Shown: positions 1 through 7,326 of the stretch, one piece after another | Layout: every line of letters starts with the position of its first letter | How positions within the stretch are numbered: the first letter of the stretch is position 1 | NCBI GenBank assembly: GCA_905233425.1 | Contig: CAJOEC010000021.1 | Coordinates: forward strand, 1 to 45,108 | Length of the DNA: 45,108 bases | DNA from: an uncultured Prevotella sp. | GTDB lineage: Bacteria; Bacteroidota; Bacteroidia; Bacteroidales; Bacteroidaceae | Reading direction: 5' to 3' | Program-made: the position numbers and the translations under genes | Notes under the pieces: generated by a model | The model's input: only the letters and a program-made list of their open reading frames with translations | Database searches by the model: none | What the model was told of the DNA's origin: nothing

Positions 1-240
1 TTTCCAACATAGCTATATTTGTTTGGGGGTTAATACCTCCCAAAGATAGAAAAAATGTTGGATGATCGTGTGTTTTCTTGGCAATTTGTTGGCTGTTTCA
101 GTGTTTTTTACTACCTTTGTGCACAAAATTTATGTTGTGTTGAAAATGGAGAAAGTCTACGCACATAGGGAGTCTGGGGTGGAAGCCAACATAATTGGCA
201 GCGCAACATATGAATTGTTATGTTGTGCCCAACATAATAA
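1..240. repeat. Gene-free DNA with scattered CAACATA words
   Basis: I see no credible gene in the first 240 bases. The word CCAACATA or its complement recurs at 4-11, 55-61, about 131-143, 187-199, 203-210 and 218-237. The last forms a tight hairpin (TTATGTTG at 218-225, loop TGCC, CAACATAA at 230-237). The words at 4-10 and 55-61 also face each other. It looks like a decayed or simple repeat element; family unknown. Confidence 0.4.
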
Positions 241-339
241 ATCGATGATCACGTCGATGCCCAGTGCGCTCCCGGTGTAAATGAGGCACTGGGCGGTGAA
301 CCACAGCACCGAGTCGCTGATTTCGACAACTGGGGGCAC
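241..339 (-). pseudogene. Possible remnant of a small membrane protein gene
   Basis: Read leftwards, this stretch encodes a hydrophobic segment of about 25 residues (containing SDSVLWFTAQCLIYTGSALG) that looks like a real membrane helix. The frame then runs into the CAACATA repeat and has no convincing start or neighbour. It could be the broken end of a small membrane protein, or chance. No family recognised. Confidence 0.2.
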
Positions 340-368
340 ACAATTCTACAAAGAATTTTTTGTGATTT

Positions 369-429
369 TAATGTCACAATGTCATACTTGCTCATTATCA
401 AGTAGTTGATGTGTGACATTGTGACATTA
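369..429. repeat. 16-bp perfect inverted repeat with nested hairpin
   Basis: TAATGTCACAATGTCA at 369-384 is the exact reverse complement of 414-429. A second small stem lies inside the loop (ACTTG 386-390 with CAAGT 399-403), so the whole 61 bases can fold as one cruciform or RNA hairpin. It lies about 550 bases upstream of rpsJ. It could be a terminator of a gene outside the window, a protein-binding palindrome or a miniature element. Confidence 0.75.
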
Positions 430-528
430 GTGGGCTGTTTTAGGCGATTTTCACGTAAAAAATGATTGTAATAACTCGGTCATAGCTGCATTTTTGGTCG
501 CTCCGCTCAGAATGCTGTAGAGTTTCTG

Positions 529-619
529 GAGGATTCTCCCGGTGGGAACAATTTATTCCCACCGGGGGAATAAATTGTTCCCACCGGGGGAATGTTTTGT
601 TCCCGCCGGGGGAATCCTC
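529..619. repeat. 22-bp-period palindromic array (array i)
   Basis: Three 17-base words start at 544, 566 and 588, separated by 5-base spacers (ACCGG, ACCGG, then GCCGG). Word 1, GGGAACAATTTATTCCC, is the exact reverse complement of word 2; word 3 is GGGAATGTTTTGTTCCC. A partial fourth word follows at 610. The array is bracketed by inverted 8-mers GAGGATTC (529-536) and GAATCCTC (612-619). No coding potential. See 13339, 29074 and 44708 for arrays with the same period. Confidence 0.85.
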
Positions 620-722
620 GCTCAGGTTATATTATTCAAATTCGTGGTCAAAATTATGATAATTATTCAAATTCGTTTCCAAAATATTTATAATGCGTTT
701 AGTCTGGTGTTTCAAACATCCT

Positions 723-791
723 AATGTTTGATTTATTTTCTTCACTTTCGCAGTGTTTACGCTGGAAGTCGTGAATCGGACATCAAACATT
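723..791. repeat. 10-bp inverted repeat upstream of rpsJ promoter
   Basis: AATGTTTGAT (723-732) is exactly complementary in reverse to ATCAAACATT (782-791), with a 49-base loop. It ends about 65 bases before the rpsJ promoter. It could be a regulatory palindrome or a terminator of upstream transcription. Apart from this and the arrays noted, bases 620-850 hold nothing I can name. Confidence 0.5.
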
Positions 792-855
792 GAGAAAAAC
801 TATTTTCACCGACTCTGGTTAAAAATAATTAAATAATGGGGGTTGCGTGGCGTAA

Positions 856-889
856 GTTGTGGCGGTGTCGCAAAATATGCTTACCTTTG
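856..889 (+). promoter_or_regulatory. rpsJ promoter (Bacteroidetes type)
   Basis: TACCTTTG at 882-889 fits the Bacteroidetes -7 consensus TAnnTTTG. The upstream element is weak (GTTG at 856-859, 22-nt spacer). Transcription would start about 895 and give a leader of roughly 90 nt before rpsJ. Confidence 0.65.
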
Positions 890-906
890 CAGCCCGAAAT
901 AAAGGT

Positions 907-938
907 CTGCTGTTGAGCAAATGACTCTTTAACAGCAG
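907..938 (+). promoter_or_regulatory. Leader hairpin with three-codon uORF before rpsJ
   Basis: CTGCTGTT (907-914) pairs with AACAGCAG (931-938), and GAG/CTC (915-917 and 925-927) can extend the stem inside. The loop contains ATG ACT CTT TAA (921-932), a minimal open frame. The position, in the leader of a solitary ribosomal protein gene, is where an autoregulatory structure would be expected. That role is inference; the hairpin itself is plain in the sequence. Confidence 0.5.
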
Positions 939-982
939 AAACAACAAAAACAAATCGTTAAATCGTAAATCGTAAATTAAAA

Positions 983-1288
983 ATGAGTCAGAAAATCAGA
1001 ATCAAGCTGAAGAGCTACGACCACAAACTGGTCGACAAGTCAGCAGAGAAAATCGTGAAGGCCGTGAAGGCCACGGGTGCAATCATCAGCGGTCCCATCC
1101 CCCTTCCCACCCACAAGCGTATCTTCACCGTCAACCGCTCGACCTTCGTCAACAAGAAGGCCCGCGAACAGTTCCAGCTGAGCGACTACAAGCGCCTCAT
1201 CGACATCTACAGCTCGACCGCCAAGACCGTCGACGCTCTGATGAAGCTCGAACTCCCCAGTGGTGTTGAAGTAGAAATTAAGGTTTAG
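983..1288 (+). CDS. rpsJ: Small ribosomal subunit protein uS10
   Basis: This 101-residue protein is full length for uS10, a component of the 30S head that also serves as the NusE transcription antitermination factor. Seen in the sequence: the N-terminal strand ([15 protein letters not shown]), the conserved [10 protein letters not shown] loop at about residues 36-45, and the C-terminal EVEIKV strand. The start is the ATG after an AT-rich tract carrying AAATCGTAAATCG. The context is odd. In Bacteroidales this gene is normally followed by rplC in the S10 operon, but here it has its own promoter and leader hairpin and is followed at once by a strong terminator and a glycosyltransferase gene. Either it has been moved out of the operon or it is an extra copy. 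Confidence 0.97.
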   Translation: MSQKIRIKLKSYDHKLVDKSAEKIVKAVKATGAIISGPIPLPTHKRIFTVNRSTFVNKKAREQFQLSDYKRLIDIYSSTAKTVDALMKLELPSGVEVEIKV

Positions 1289-1320
1289 TGCCTTTTCATA
1301 ATTTAATTGGTTTTGTGAAT

Positions 1321-1368
1321 TGCGCGGATTTTCACGGCCCCGTCCGTGGAAGCCGCGCAGTTTTTTTT
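1321..1368 (+). terminator. Rho-independent terminator after rpsJ
   Basis: A long stem (TGCGCGG at 1321-1327 with CCGCGCA, inner TTTCACGG with CCGTGGAA) is followed by a run of eight T (1361-1368). It lies 33 bases after the rpsJ stop and ends 17 bases before the next start, so it isolates rpsJ as a single-gene transcript. Confidence 0.88.
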
Positions 1369-1385
1369 GACTTCTTCCCCAAACT

Positions 1386-2411
1386 ATGGAAATCCACCCC
1401 GCCGAAAACGATGTAGCCGTGCTGCTCATCATCTTCACCCGCACGGAGACTCTGCGCCGCACGTTCAGCGTCATCCGCCAGTGCCGTCCTGCCCATCTGC
1501 TTGTCTACCAGGACGGGCCTCGCAACGACGACGACGCGCGCAAGCTGGAGGCGGCACGCCAGATTGTCGCCGACGGGGAGATTGACTGGCAGTGCGACGT
1601 GCACCGCAGCTACCACACGGAGAACAGCGGGGCGTGGGCGTCGAACTACACGGCGCAGCGATGGGCCTTCTCGCTCTACGACCGCTGCATTGTCATCGAG
1701 GACGACAGCACGCCGTCGCCGTCGTTCATACCTTTCTGCACCGAGCTTCTCGCCCGCTATGCCGACGACGAGCGTGTCAGCATGATTGCCGGCTTCAACC
1801 ACGAGGAGCAGACCGACGCGCCCTACGACTACCTCTTCACCACCGTGTTCCCCATCTGGGGCTGGGCGTCGTGGCGCCGTGTCGTCGACCAGTGGGACGA
1901 GCGCTATTCCGTGCTCGACGATGCTTTCGACAGCCACCAGCTTGAGGCATTTGTAGCCCACCGCGAGGGGTGGAAGGAGATGATAGCGAAGATGCGCAAG
2001 CACAAGGAGGCCGGCGTGCCGATATACGAGACGGTGTTCTGGTCGGCCTGTGTGCTCGGCTCGGGCCTCACCATCGTGCCTACGAAGAACCTCATCAGCA
2101 ACAGCGCCGTCTCAACCGAGTCGGCCCATTTCCAGAGTTCGCTGAAGACCCTGCCACGGGCCATGCAGAAGGTGCTGACGATGAAGAGCCACGAGATAGC
2201 GTTCCCCCTGCGCCATCCGCGCTATGTGATAGAGAACGTGGAATACAAGCAACGGGTGTTCCGCATCATGGCATGGGGACACCCGTGGATAAAGGTTGGC
2301 CGCAGCATTGAGGAGCTTTACCGCAATCTGCGCTACGGAAACATCGCAAACATACGTAACGCCATCGCCCACCGCGTGCGCAAGCTCACCGGGCGGTACG
2401 ACTACCAGTAG
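1386..2411 (+). CDS. GT-A type glycosyltransferase (HlpA-like)
   Basis: 341 residues resembling the nucleotide-sugar transferases often labelled hemolytic protein HlpA-like or family 2 glycosyltransferases in Bacteroidales. The N-terminal strand AVLLIIFTRT (residues 11-20) begins a Rossmann-like GT-A fold. EDD at 105-107 is the likely metal and sugar-nucleotide binding DxD equivalent. The motif IWGWASWRR (157-165) is characteristic of this group. No signal peptide, so a cytoplasmic enzyme, presumably modifying a cell-surface glycan or protein; donor and acceptor cannot be told from sequence. It stands alone between the rpsJ terminator and a convergent gene. The 46 bases to the next stop codon show no clear terminator. 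Confidence 0.8.
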   Translation: MEIHPAENDVAVLLIIFTRTETLRRTFSVIRQCRPAHLLVYQDGPRNDDDARKLEAARQIVADGEIDWQCDVHRSYHTENSGAWASNYTAQRWAFSLYDRCIVIEDDSTPSPSFIPFCTELLARYADDERVSMIAGFNHEEQTDAPYDYLFTTVFPIWGWASWRRVVDQWDERYSVLDDAFDSHQLEAFVAHREGWKEMIAKMRKHKEAGVPIYETVFWSACVLGSGLTIVPTKNLISNSAVSTESAHFQSSLKTLPRAMQKVLTMKSHEIAFPLRHPRYVIENVEYKQRVFRIMAWGHPWIKVGRSIEELYRNLRYGNIANIRNAIAHRVRKLTGRYDYQ

Positions 2412-2457
2412 TCCCCTTTGCCCCGTAAACTGCGCCATTGCCGCAGTCCACACCCCC

Positions 2458-3618
2458 TCATAACCTCACGCCCAAGGACGCATTGACATACCAGTCGTTG
2501 AGCCGTCCTTTCACATTCCCGTCCTTGTAGTGGAAGTTGCTGAACTGGCCGTAGGCGTTGACGAAAAAGCGTTTCCAGTTGTAGGTTACCGACATTCGTG
2601 CGTCGATGTTCAGCGTCATGCTGGTGTGTGTGTCTTTCACTGAGAGCGGCTCTTCCTTCAGCCGCCATTCGCTCTCGTCCATTTCCTCGTAGAGAGGCTG
2701 GTCTTTGTAGTTCGAGCCGTAGCGCCACGTCTTGCGGCGGTTGAAGAAGGTAAGCATGGGCATGGCCAAGGCACTTACGAGCAGCCCCCGGCACGGCACG
2801 AGGTTGTAGGCGTAGCCCACTCCTGCGCTTGCCTGCCATTGCTTTATGCGTCCGATGTCGTCCATGAGCATGATGAAATTGGCATTCTCGTCGGCCGCAT
2901 AGTTGATGTGTGAATGGTAGTACATGGCTCCGGCCATGAGCGAGCCTGCCGAGCGCCGCTGTATGACCGACTGGTCGTAGGCTGCGGCGTAGGAGAAGTG
3001 CCGCCCGTTGAAGAGGTAGTAGCCGTCGAGCAGCAGAGTGCGCGTGTTGATGGGGCGTCTGAGCAGCAGTTCATTGGTGTTGGCCTCGTAGACGGGCGTC
3101 GATTCCGGGTCGAAGGGGTCATCGAGGAAGTGCCCGGCGTAGTAGACCTCCGGTTCGTCGTTCTCGAATCGGTGTATGCGCAGGTTGATGCCGTAGGAGC
3201 CGCCCATGGCTCCGAAGGTGAGGATGTGGCCCTTGTCGCCGCCCACGTTCCATGAGTAGCCCAGACCGTAGCCCCGGTAGCCGGCCCAGATGCCGGTGTA
3301 GGTCGAAGGGTCGGTTTTTATGCGCGGCTCCCATTCCAGTTCGCCCACCACGTCGGCAAACATCGAGCCGCCGTCGATGACAGACTTCAGCTTCAGATCA
3401 GACTGGTTGATGTTCCCTCGGACGATGACCTGCCACGGGCGCTTGGGAACCTCAATGTAAAAGGGGTCCTTGCCGTTGATGGTCATGGTGTCGATGAAAT
3501 GCAGCAGGCCTTTGACGATGCGGACGGGCAAGACTGGCCTGCTCTTTTCAGGACCAGCAGCCCCAACGGTGAGGGAGGTGGCAAGGAGGAATGCAAGGGT
3601 AAAGACGATTCGGTTCAT
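2458..3618 (-). CDS. DUF4421 family outer-membrane protein
   Basis: 386 residues with a Sec signal peptide (residues 1-20, cleavage near GAAG). The body is rich in alternating aromatic strands typical of an outer-membrane beta barrel and ends in an aromatic-poor LGVRL. The segment around YTGIWAGYRGYGLGYSWN (about 106-123) matches what I know of DUF4421, a Bacteroidetes family of unknown function. It is the last gene of a leftward block, 51 bases after the epimerase gene, with which it may be cotranscribed. Family assignment is from memory of the motif and has not been searched. Confidence 0.72.
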   Translation of the reverse strand: MNRIVFTLAFLLATSLTVGAAGPEKSRPVLPVRIVKGLLHFIDTMTINGKDPFYIEVPKRPWQVIVRGNINQSDLKLKSVIDGGSMFADVVGELEWEPRIKTDPSTYTGIWAGYRGYGLGYSWNVGGDKGHILTFGAMGGSYGINLRIHRFENDEPEVYYAGHFLDDPFDPESTPVYEANTNELLLRRPINTRTLLLDGYYLFNGRHFSYAAAYDQSVIQRRSAGSLMAGAMYYHSHINYAADENANFIMLMDDIGRIKQWQASAGVGYAYNLVPCRGLLVSALAMPMLTFFNRRKTWRYGSNYKDQPLYEEMDESEWRLKEEPLSVKDTHTSMTLNIDARMSVTYNWKRFFVNAYGQFSNFHYKDGNVKGRLNDWYVNASLGVRL

Positions 3619-3669
3619 CGTTTTATCTGATTTCTTCCGTTTGCGGACATATCCCGAAAGAGAGTTTGT

Positions 3670-4755
3670 TTACAGCCATCCGTTGTCGCGGTACCACTTG
3701 ATGGTTATTGGCACTCCCTGCTCCAGGGTGTACTGCGGGTGGTAGCCCAGCTCGTCGATGGCCGGCTGGATGTCGCAGCGCCAGTTGCGCTGCCGCAGTA
3801 TGTGGTACTTGTCGTTGTTCAGCGCTGTTATCTTGCCCGTGACATGGCCTACCTTGTCGCCGAAGAATGTTATTACGCGGAGCGCCCAGATGGGGGCTTT
3901 TACGCGAATCCACCACGGGTTGCCCAGTTCGCGGCGTATGAGGTCGGAGAATGTCGACGACTGGTAGACCTGACCGTCGCTGAGGAAGTATTTGCGGCCC
4001 GTCTGCCCACGCTCGCAAGCCAGGAAGACGGCCTGCACTACGTCCTGGACGTAGACGAAGGTGATGTCCTGCCGACGGTAGCCCACGGCGAAGTCGGTGT
4101 GCTGCTTTATGCTCTGGGCCATGAGGAAATAGTCGCGCTCGCGGGGGCCGTAGACGCCAGTGGGACGGAGGATGACGTAGGGGAAGGGCGAAGCCCCCCC
4201 TACGGCCCCCGAGGGGGCTTCTATACTTTTGCTCTCTGAGGCTGGGGGCATCGTGCCCCCCTCGGGGGGCGAAGGGGGGGCCTCTAAGTTGTCCAACCAC
4301 CGCTCTGCCTCGAGCTTGCTGCGGCCGTAGTGGGTGTTGGGCTGTGGGGTGTCGGTCTCGCGTATCTCCTCGTAGGGCTGCTTTTCACGAATGGCCCCGA
4401 AGATGCTCAGCGAACTGATATACACGAACCGCTTCAGCGGCATCCGAAGGGCGATGAGTGCCCTGACAAGGTTCTTCGTACCCTCGGTGTTGATGCGGTA
4501 GAAGTCCTGCGGGTCGAGGCATTTCGTCACTCCGGCGGCGTGCACCACGTAGTCGAACTGGTGTCCGCGCAGCTGCTCCTCCAAGCGCTCCTGCGACGAG
4601 AGGTCAAGCTCGATGAAAGTTGTGCGTGGGTCACTAAGGAAGTCCTTCTTGCTGCTGCGGCGCATTGCCGCCCATGTCTCCATGCCACGGCGCAGGGCTT
4701 CCTCAACTATGAACGAGCCAATGAAACCGCTGGCTCCGGTGATGAGAATCTTCAT
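3670..4755 (-). CDS. NAD-dependent epimerase/dehydratase (extended SDR) with in-frame repeat insert
   Basis: 361-residue extended short-chain dehydrogenase. The N-terminal GASGFIG (residues 7-13) binds NAD(P), HAAGVTK (71-77) is the usual post-strand-4 motif, and Y142-x3-K146 is the catalytic pair. It probably acts on a nucleotide sugar or similar substrate; the exact reaction is unknown. Residues about 157-190 are a Pro/Gly/Ser-rich stretch with no counterpart in this family. It is encoded by a GC-rich double-hairpin repeat that also occurs, in the opposite orientation, in the lutB-like gene at 20112. The insert sits between the catalytic helix and the RPTGVYGPR motif (197-205), a variable loop region. 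The frame is intact, so the protein is probably active. It lies 58 bases downstream of the EnvC-like gene. Confidence 0.85.
   Translation of the reverse strand: MKILITGASGFIGSFIVEEALRRGMETWAAMRRSSKKDFLSDPRTTFIELDLSSQERLEEQLRGHQFDYVVHAAGVTKCLDPQDFYRINTEGTKNLVRALIALRMPLKRFVYISSLSIFGAIREKQPYEEIRETDTPQPNTHYGRSKLEAERWLDNLEAPPSPPEGGTMPPASESKSIEAPSGAVGGASPFPYVILRPTGVYGPRERDYFLMAQSIKQHTDFAVGYRRQDITFVYVQDVVQAVFLACERGQTGRKYFLSDGQVYQSSTFSDLIRRELGNPWWIRVKAPIWALRVITFFGDKVGHVTGKITALNNDKYHILRQRNWRCDIQPAIDELGYHPQYTLEQGVPITIKWYRDNGWL
4186..4287 (-). repeat. GC-rich double-hairpin repeat inside the epimerase gene
   Basis: One hairpin has GGCCCCC at 4204-4210 facing GGGGGC, and another has GCCCCCC facing GGGGGGC at about 4254-4270. 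A short linker carrying AAAAGTATAGA (read leftwards) separates them. The reverse complement closely matches 20641-20727. The length (about 102 bases, 34 codons) keeps the gene in frame. Linker relatives also occur in capA (16235-16282). Confidence 0.85.
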
Positions 4756-4813
4756 GTGTATGTATTGGTTGCAAAGGGAAGTGGGGCTACCTTGGTTTCA
4801 AAGAGAAGTGAGG

Positions 4814-6412
4814 CTACCTTCTGAGCCATGCTATGGGGTTGAGAAGCTCGGTCCAGTTGCGCAGTTGGAACTGCATGATGTTGGTGGAGCCGAGGCGGCC
4901 GAGAGTCTGGCTTGTGGTCACTTTCTGGCCAGCTGAGACGGCGACAGTGGCGAGGTCGCTGTAGACGGAGATGTAGCGTCCGTGGCGCACCATGACGATA
5001 TATGCGCTTCCCGTAGAGTAGATCTTGCTCACCACGCCGTCGAAGACACATCGTGCCTGTGCTCCGGGCTGTCCTTTCAGATAAATGCCCTTGCTGCTGA
5101 GGTGGACGCCGCGAGTGTCGTCAACCACATTCGAGCCGAACCCCCTGACCACTTGGTATGCCCCGGTGATGGGCATGGGCAGACGGCCCTTGTTGCTGGC
5201 GAAGCTGCCTGAGAGCTTCACGTCGGGGTCGGCGGCGACGTATGATTTCTCGCGATCCCTCTCCCTGGCCTTTTCCTGTTTCCTCTCCTCGGCCAGCTCC
5301 TTCTCAGCCGTCTTGCGCTCTTTCTCTGCGCCTTTCGCCCTCTGCTTTGCGGCGGCCTTCTCCTCGTTGGTCTTGGCGTCCCTGGCCTCCTGGCGGGCTT
5401 TCTCCTCGCGTGCCTTAGCCTCTGCCAAGCGTCGCTCCCTGGCCTCCTTCTCGCGCTTCAGCCGCGCCTGTTCTTCGGCCTTGCGCTTGCGCTCGGCCTC
5501 TATGCGAGCCTTCTCGCGGGCTATCTCCTCGGCTATGAGACGGTCTATCTGAGCATTGAGGGCGGCCTCCTCCTTCTGCTGTTGTGCTATGAGGGCGGTG
5601 ACGGTCTTCTGCTGTTTTTGCAGCTCGTTTGCCATGAGCTGTTTCTGCTCCTGCTGCTTCTGCAGTGTCTGCCGCTCCTTCTCCTCCTTGGCAAGCATCG
5701 TTTTCCTGTCGGCCTTCACCTGTGCCAGCTCCTCTTTCTTCTGCTCCACCTGTGCCTGCTTCTGCTTGACGGCCTCGCCCTGCGCACGCTGGTAGGTGGA
5801 ATACTCGTTCATGAAGCGTGTGCGGCGGTACATCTCGTTGATGTTCTTGGCACTGAGCACGAACATCATCTTCGACTGCATCCTGCGGTTGCGGTACATG
5901 TAGCGGACGGAACTGGCATAGCGGGCCTGGCGGTCCTTCAACTCCTTTTCCAGGGTTTTGAGCTGGGCGTTGAGTGTTGAGATTTGGGTGTCGATGGAGT
6001 CGATGCCCACACGGATGGTGTCGATGACCCTCTTCTGCTGGTCAATCTCCGTTCCGAGCAACAGCACGTCGTCGAGCTGCTTCCTGACCTTTTTCTCAAG
6101 CTCGGCCTTCTGCTTCTTGTTGGCCTCGATGTTTTTCTTCAGCTGGGCCTGCTGGGCCTGTAGCTGCTCCTTCTTGCTGGGCTTGGCGGGCTTTTTGGAC
6201 TTGGCGGGCTTTGTGGACTTTGCGGTTTTGGTGGACTTTGCGGGCGTAGTGGACTTTGCGGTTTTTGCGGGGGCAGTTGTCTTCTTTTTTTGTGTTGTGG
6301 TCTTTGTAGTTGTCTGCTTGCGCGACGAAGTGCCTTTTGTCCGTGGCTTCTGGGCCGCGGACAAAAGGCAGATGCTAAGCATCAATATGAAAGTGAATGC
6401 TTTTCTTATCAT
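4814..6412 (-). CDS. EnvC/NlpD-like murein hydrolase activator (coiled coil plus degenerate LytM)
   Basis: 532 residues: signal peptide (1-20), a Lys/Thr/Pro/Ala-rich low-complexity linker (about 22-80), long coiled coil (about 80-380, very rich in K, E, Q and A), and a C-terminal LytM/M23 domain (about 400-532). The peptidase zinc site looks degenerate. HGRY keeps one histidine at about 477, but the first metal motif reads GVHLSSKG with no Asp, and the final motif is MQFQL with Gln in place of His. This fits EnvC-type proteins, which activate amidases at the division site rather than cut peptidoglycan. It overlaps the upstream DUF4292 gene by 4 bases (ATGA), indicating translational coupling. 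It acts in the periplasm. Confidence 0.85.
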   Translation of the reverse strand: MIRKAFTFILMLSICLLSAAQKPRTKGTSSRKQTTTKTTTQKKKTTAPAKTAKSTTPAKSTKTAKSTKPAKSKKPAKPSKKEQLQAQQAQLKKNIEANKKQKAELEKKVRKQLDDVLLLGTEIDQQKRVIDTIRVGIDSIDTQISTLNAQLKTLEKELKDRQARYASSVRYMYRNRRMQSKMMFVLSAKNINEMYRRTRFMNEYSTYQRAQGEAVKQKQAQVEQKKEELAQVKADRKTMLAKEEKERQTLQKQQEQKQLMANELQKQQKTVTALIAQQQKEEAALNAQIDRLIAEEIAREKARIEAERKRKAEEQARLKREKEARERRLAEAKAREEKARQEARDAKTNEEKAAAKQRAKGAEKERKTAEKELAEERKQEKARERDREKSYVAADPDVKLSGSFASNKGRLPMPITGAYQVVRGFGSNVVDDTRGVHLSSKGIYLKGQPGAQARCVFDGVVSKIYSTGSAYIVMVRHGRYISVYSDLATVAVSAGQKVTTSQTLGRLGSTNIMQFQLRNWTELLNPIAWLRR

Positions 6413-7326
6413 CCTAATGAAAGGAAGCGCTGGAGGATCTCGTCGACAGTGACCTGCCGGTACTTGTCAGAGATGTTTGTGCGGGTCTCCCAGTCGCTCT
6501 TGTGTTCAATGTAGTTCAGCTTTATTCCCAGTTTTATCTCCGTCTCGTGAGTTGTCAGAGTGACATTCATCAGCGTGGGGAACTGTTTGCCTCCCATTTT
6601 CTCGAAGTTGTCATAGTCCCAGTTGAGCTGTGTGTTGCCCCTGATATGGTCACGATAGGCGATGTTTGCCATGTTTATCTGCCCCGTCTGGTCGTTGGCG
6701 AGCCAGCTGTAGCTCATCTTGCTGTCCTGCTCCTCGTAGCTGATGATGACGTCCTCGCCGCCACGTGTAGCGGTGAACTTCGAGAACATCGTGGAGTCCA
6801 CGCCTTCCTGTCCCGGCAGGAACAGCTCGTTCCAGAAGAGCGACTGCAGTGTGTGGAAGTTTATGCCGCTGTTGCGGAGGAAGCTGACGTTGCGGTAGGG
6901 TGTCTTGAGGTACTGTTTGTTCACGCGGTCCATGATGAGCACATAGTCCTTTGTGAACTCCAGGCGTCCGGCCTCGACGAAGCCGAAGGCCATGAGCTGC
7001 ATCATAATGACGTCGTCGCGTTTCATGCGCAGGTTTCCCGTAAGGGTCATTTTCCTGTCGCCATACTCCACGGTGAACTTGAGCTTCGAGGTGACGAACA
7101 TTTTCTGCACGACGTTGTCCTGCACTTTCTGAATGAACTGCACCTGCTCCACCTGCTTAGGTGTCGGCGGGGGTGTCACTTCCACGACCTGTTTTTTCGA
7201 ATGGCACGATGCCAGCAGCAGTGGCACGACGATGGCTGCAACTTTCAACAGCGTTGAGAGTTGGAAGTTGAGCGTTGAGCGTTGAGTGTTGAGCATTGAG
7301 CTTTGGGTGTTGAGTGTTTGTTTCAT
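6409..7326 (-). CDS. DUF4292 lipoprotein with repeat-derived N-terminus
   Basis: 305-residue lipoprotein resembling DUF4292 proteins, which are found beside the TPR and M23-type genes in Bacteroidales and look like LolA/LolB-fold envelope factors. The lipobox ends at Cys41 (LLLASC). Residues 2-26 (with repeats of STLN, LNTQ) are encoded by the CTCAAC-type tandem repeat also found between genes. The predicted n-region of the signal peptide, including the start codon's surroundings, therefore comes from repeat DNA. No ATG lies between the tract and the hydrophobic core, so the tract is probably translated. Both ends overlap neighbours by 4 bases (ATGA), giving a tightly coupled trio TPR-DUF4292-EnvC. 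Confidence 0.8.
   Translation of the reverse strand: MKQTLNTQSSMLNTQRSTLNFQLSTLLKVAAIVVPLLLASCHSKKQVVEVTPPPTPKQVEQVQFIQKVQDNVVQKMFVTSKLKFTVEYGDRKMTLTGNLRMKRDDVIMMQLMAFGFVEAGRLEFTKDYVLIMDRVNKQYLKTPYRNVSFLRNSGINFHTLQSLFWNELFLPGQEGVDSTMFSKFTATRGGEDVIISYEEQDSKMSYSWLANDQTGQINMANIAYRDHIRGNTQLNWDYDNFEKMGGKQFPTLMNVTLTTHETEIKLGIKLNYIEHKSDWETRTNISDKYRQVTVDEILQRFLSLG
7249..7320 (-). repeat. CTCAAC tandem tract forming codons 2-26 of the DUF4292 gene
   Basis: On the gene strand this is a run of roughly 10-base units, CTCAACRCTCAAC and variants. It starts immediately after the start codon and ends at the hydrophobic core of the signal peptide. The G-poor strand is the mRNA strand, as in the other tracts of this family (17126, 29331, 31640, 42281). 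Confidence 0.8.

Noticed and set aside
62..280. 72-codon rightward frame in the first 300 bases
   Set aside because: Its sequence runs through the CAACATA repeats, has no promoter or family resemblance, and looks like chance.
529..619. Array i as a small CRISPR array
   Set aside because: Spacers are only 5 bases and nearly identical, units are mutually inverted, and no cas genes are present.
1040..2003. Long leftward frames opposite rpsJ and the glycosyltransferase gene
   Set aside because: They are antisense shadows of well-supported genes and show no recognisable protein pattern.
5940..6000. STLNAQLKTLEK in the EnvC-like protein as another CTCAAC repeat insertion
   Set aside because: It fits the native coiled-coil heptads and contains only two loose units, so I could not separate it from ordinary coding sequence.
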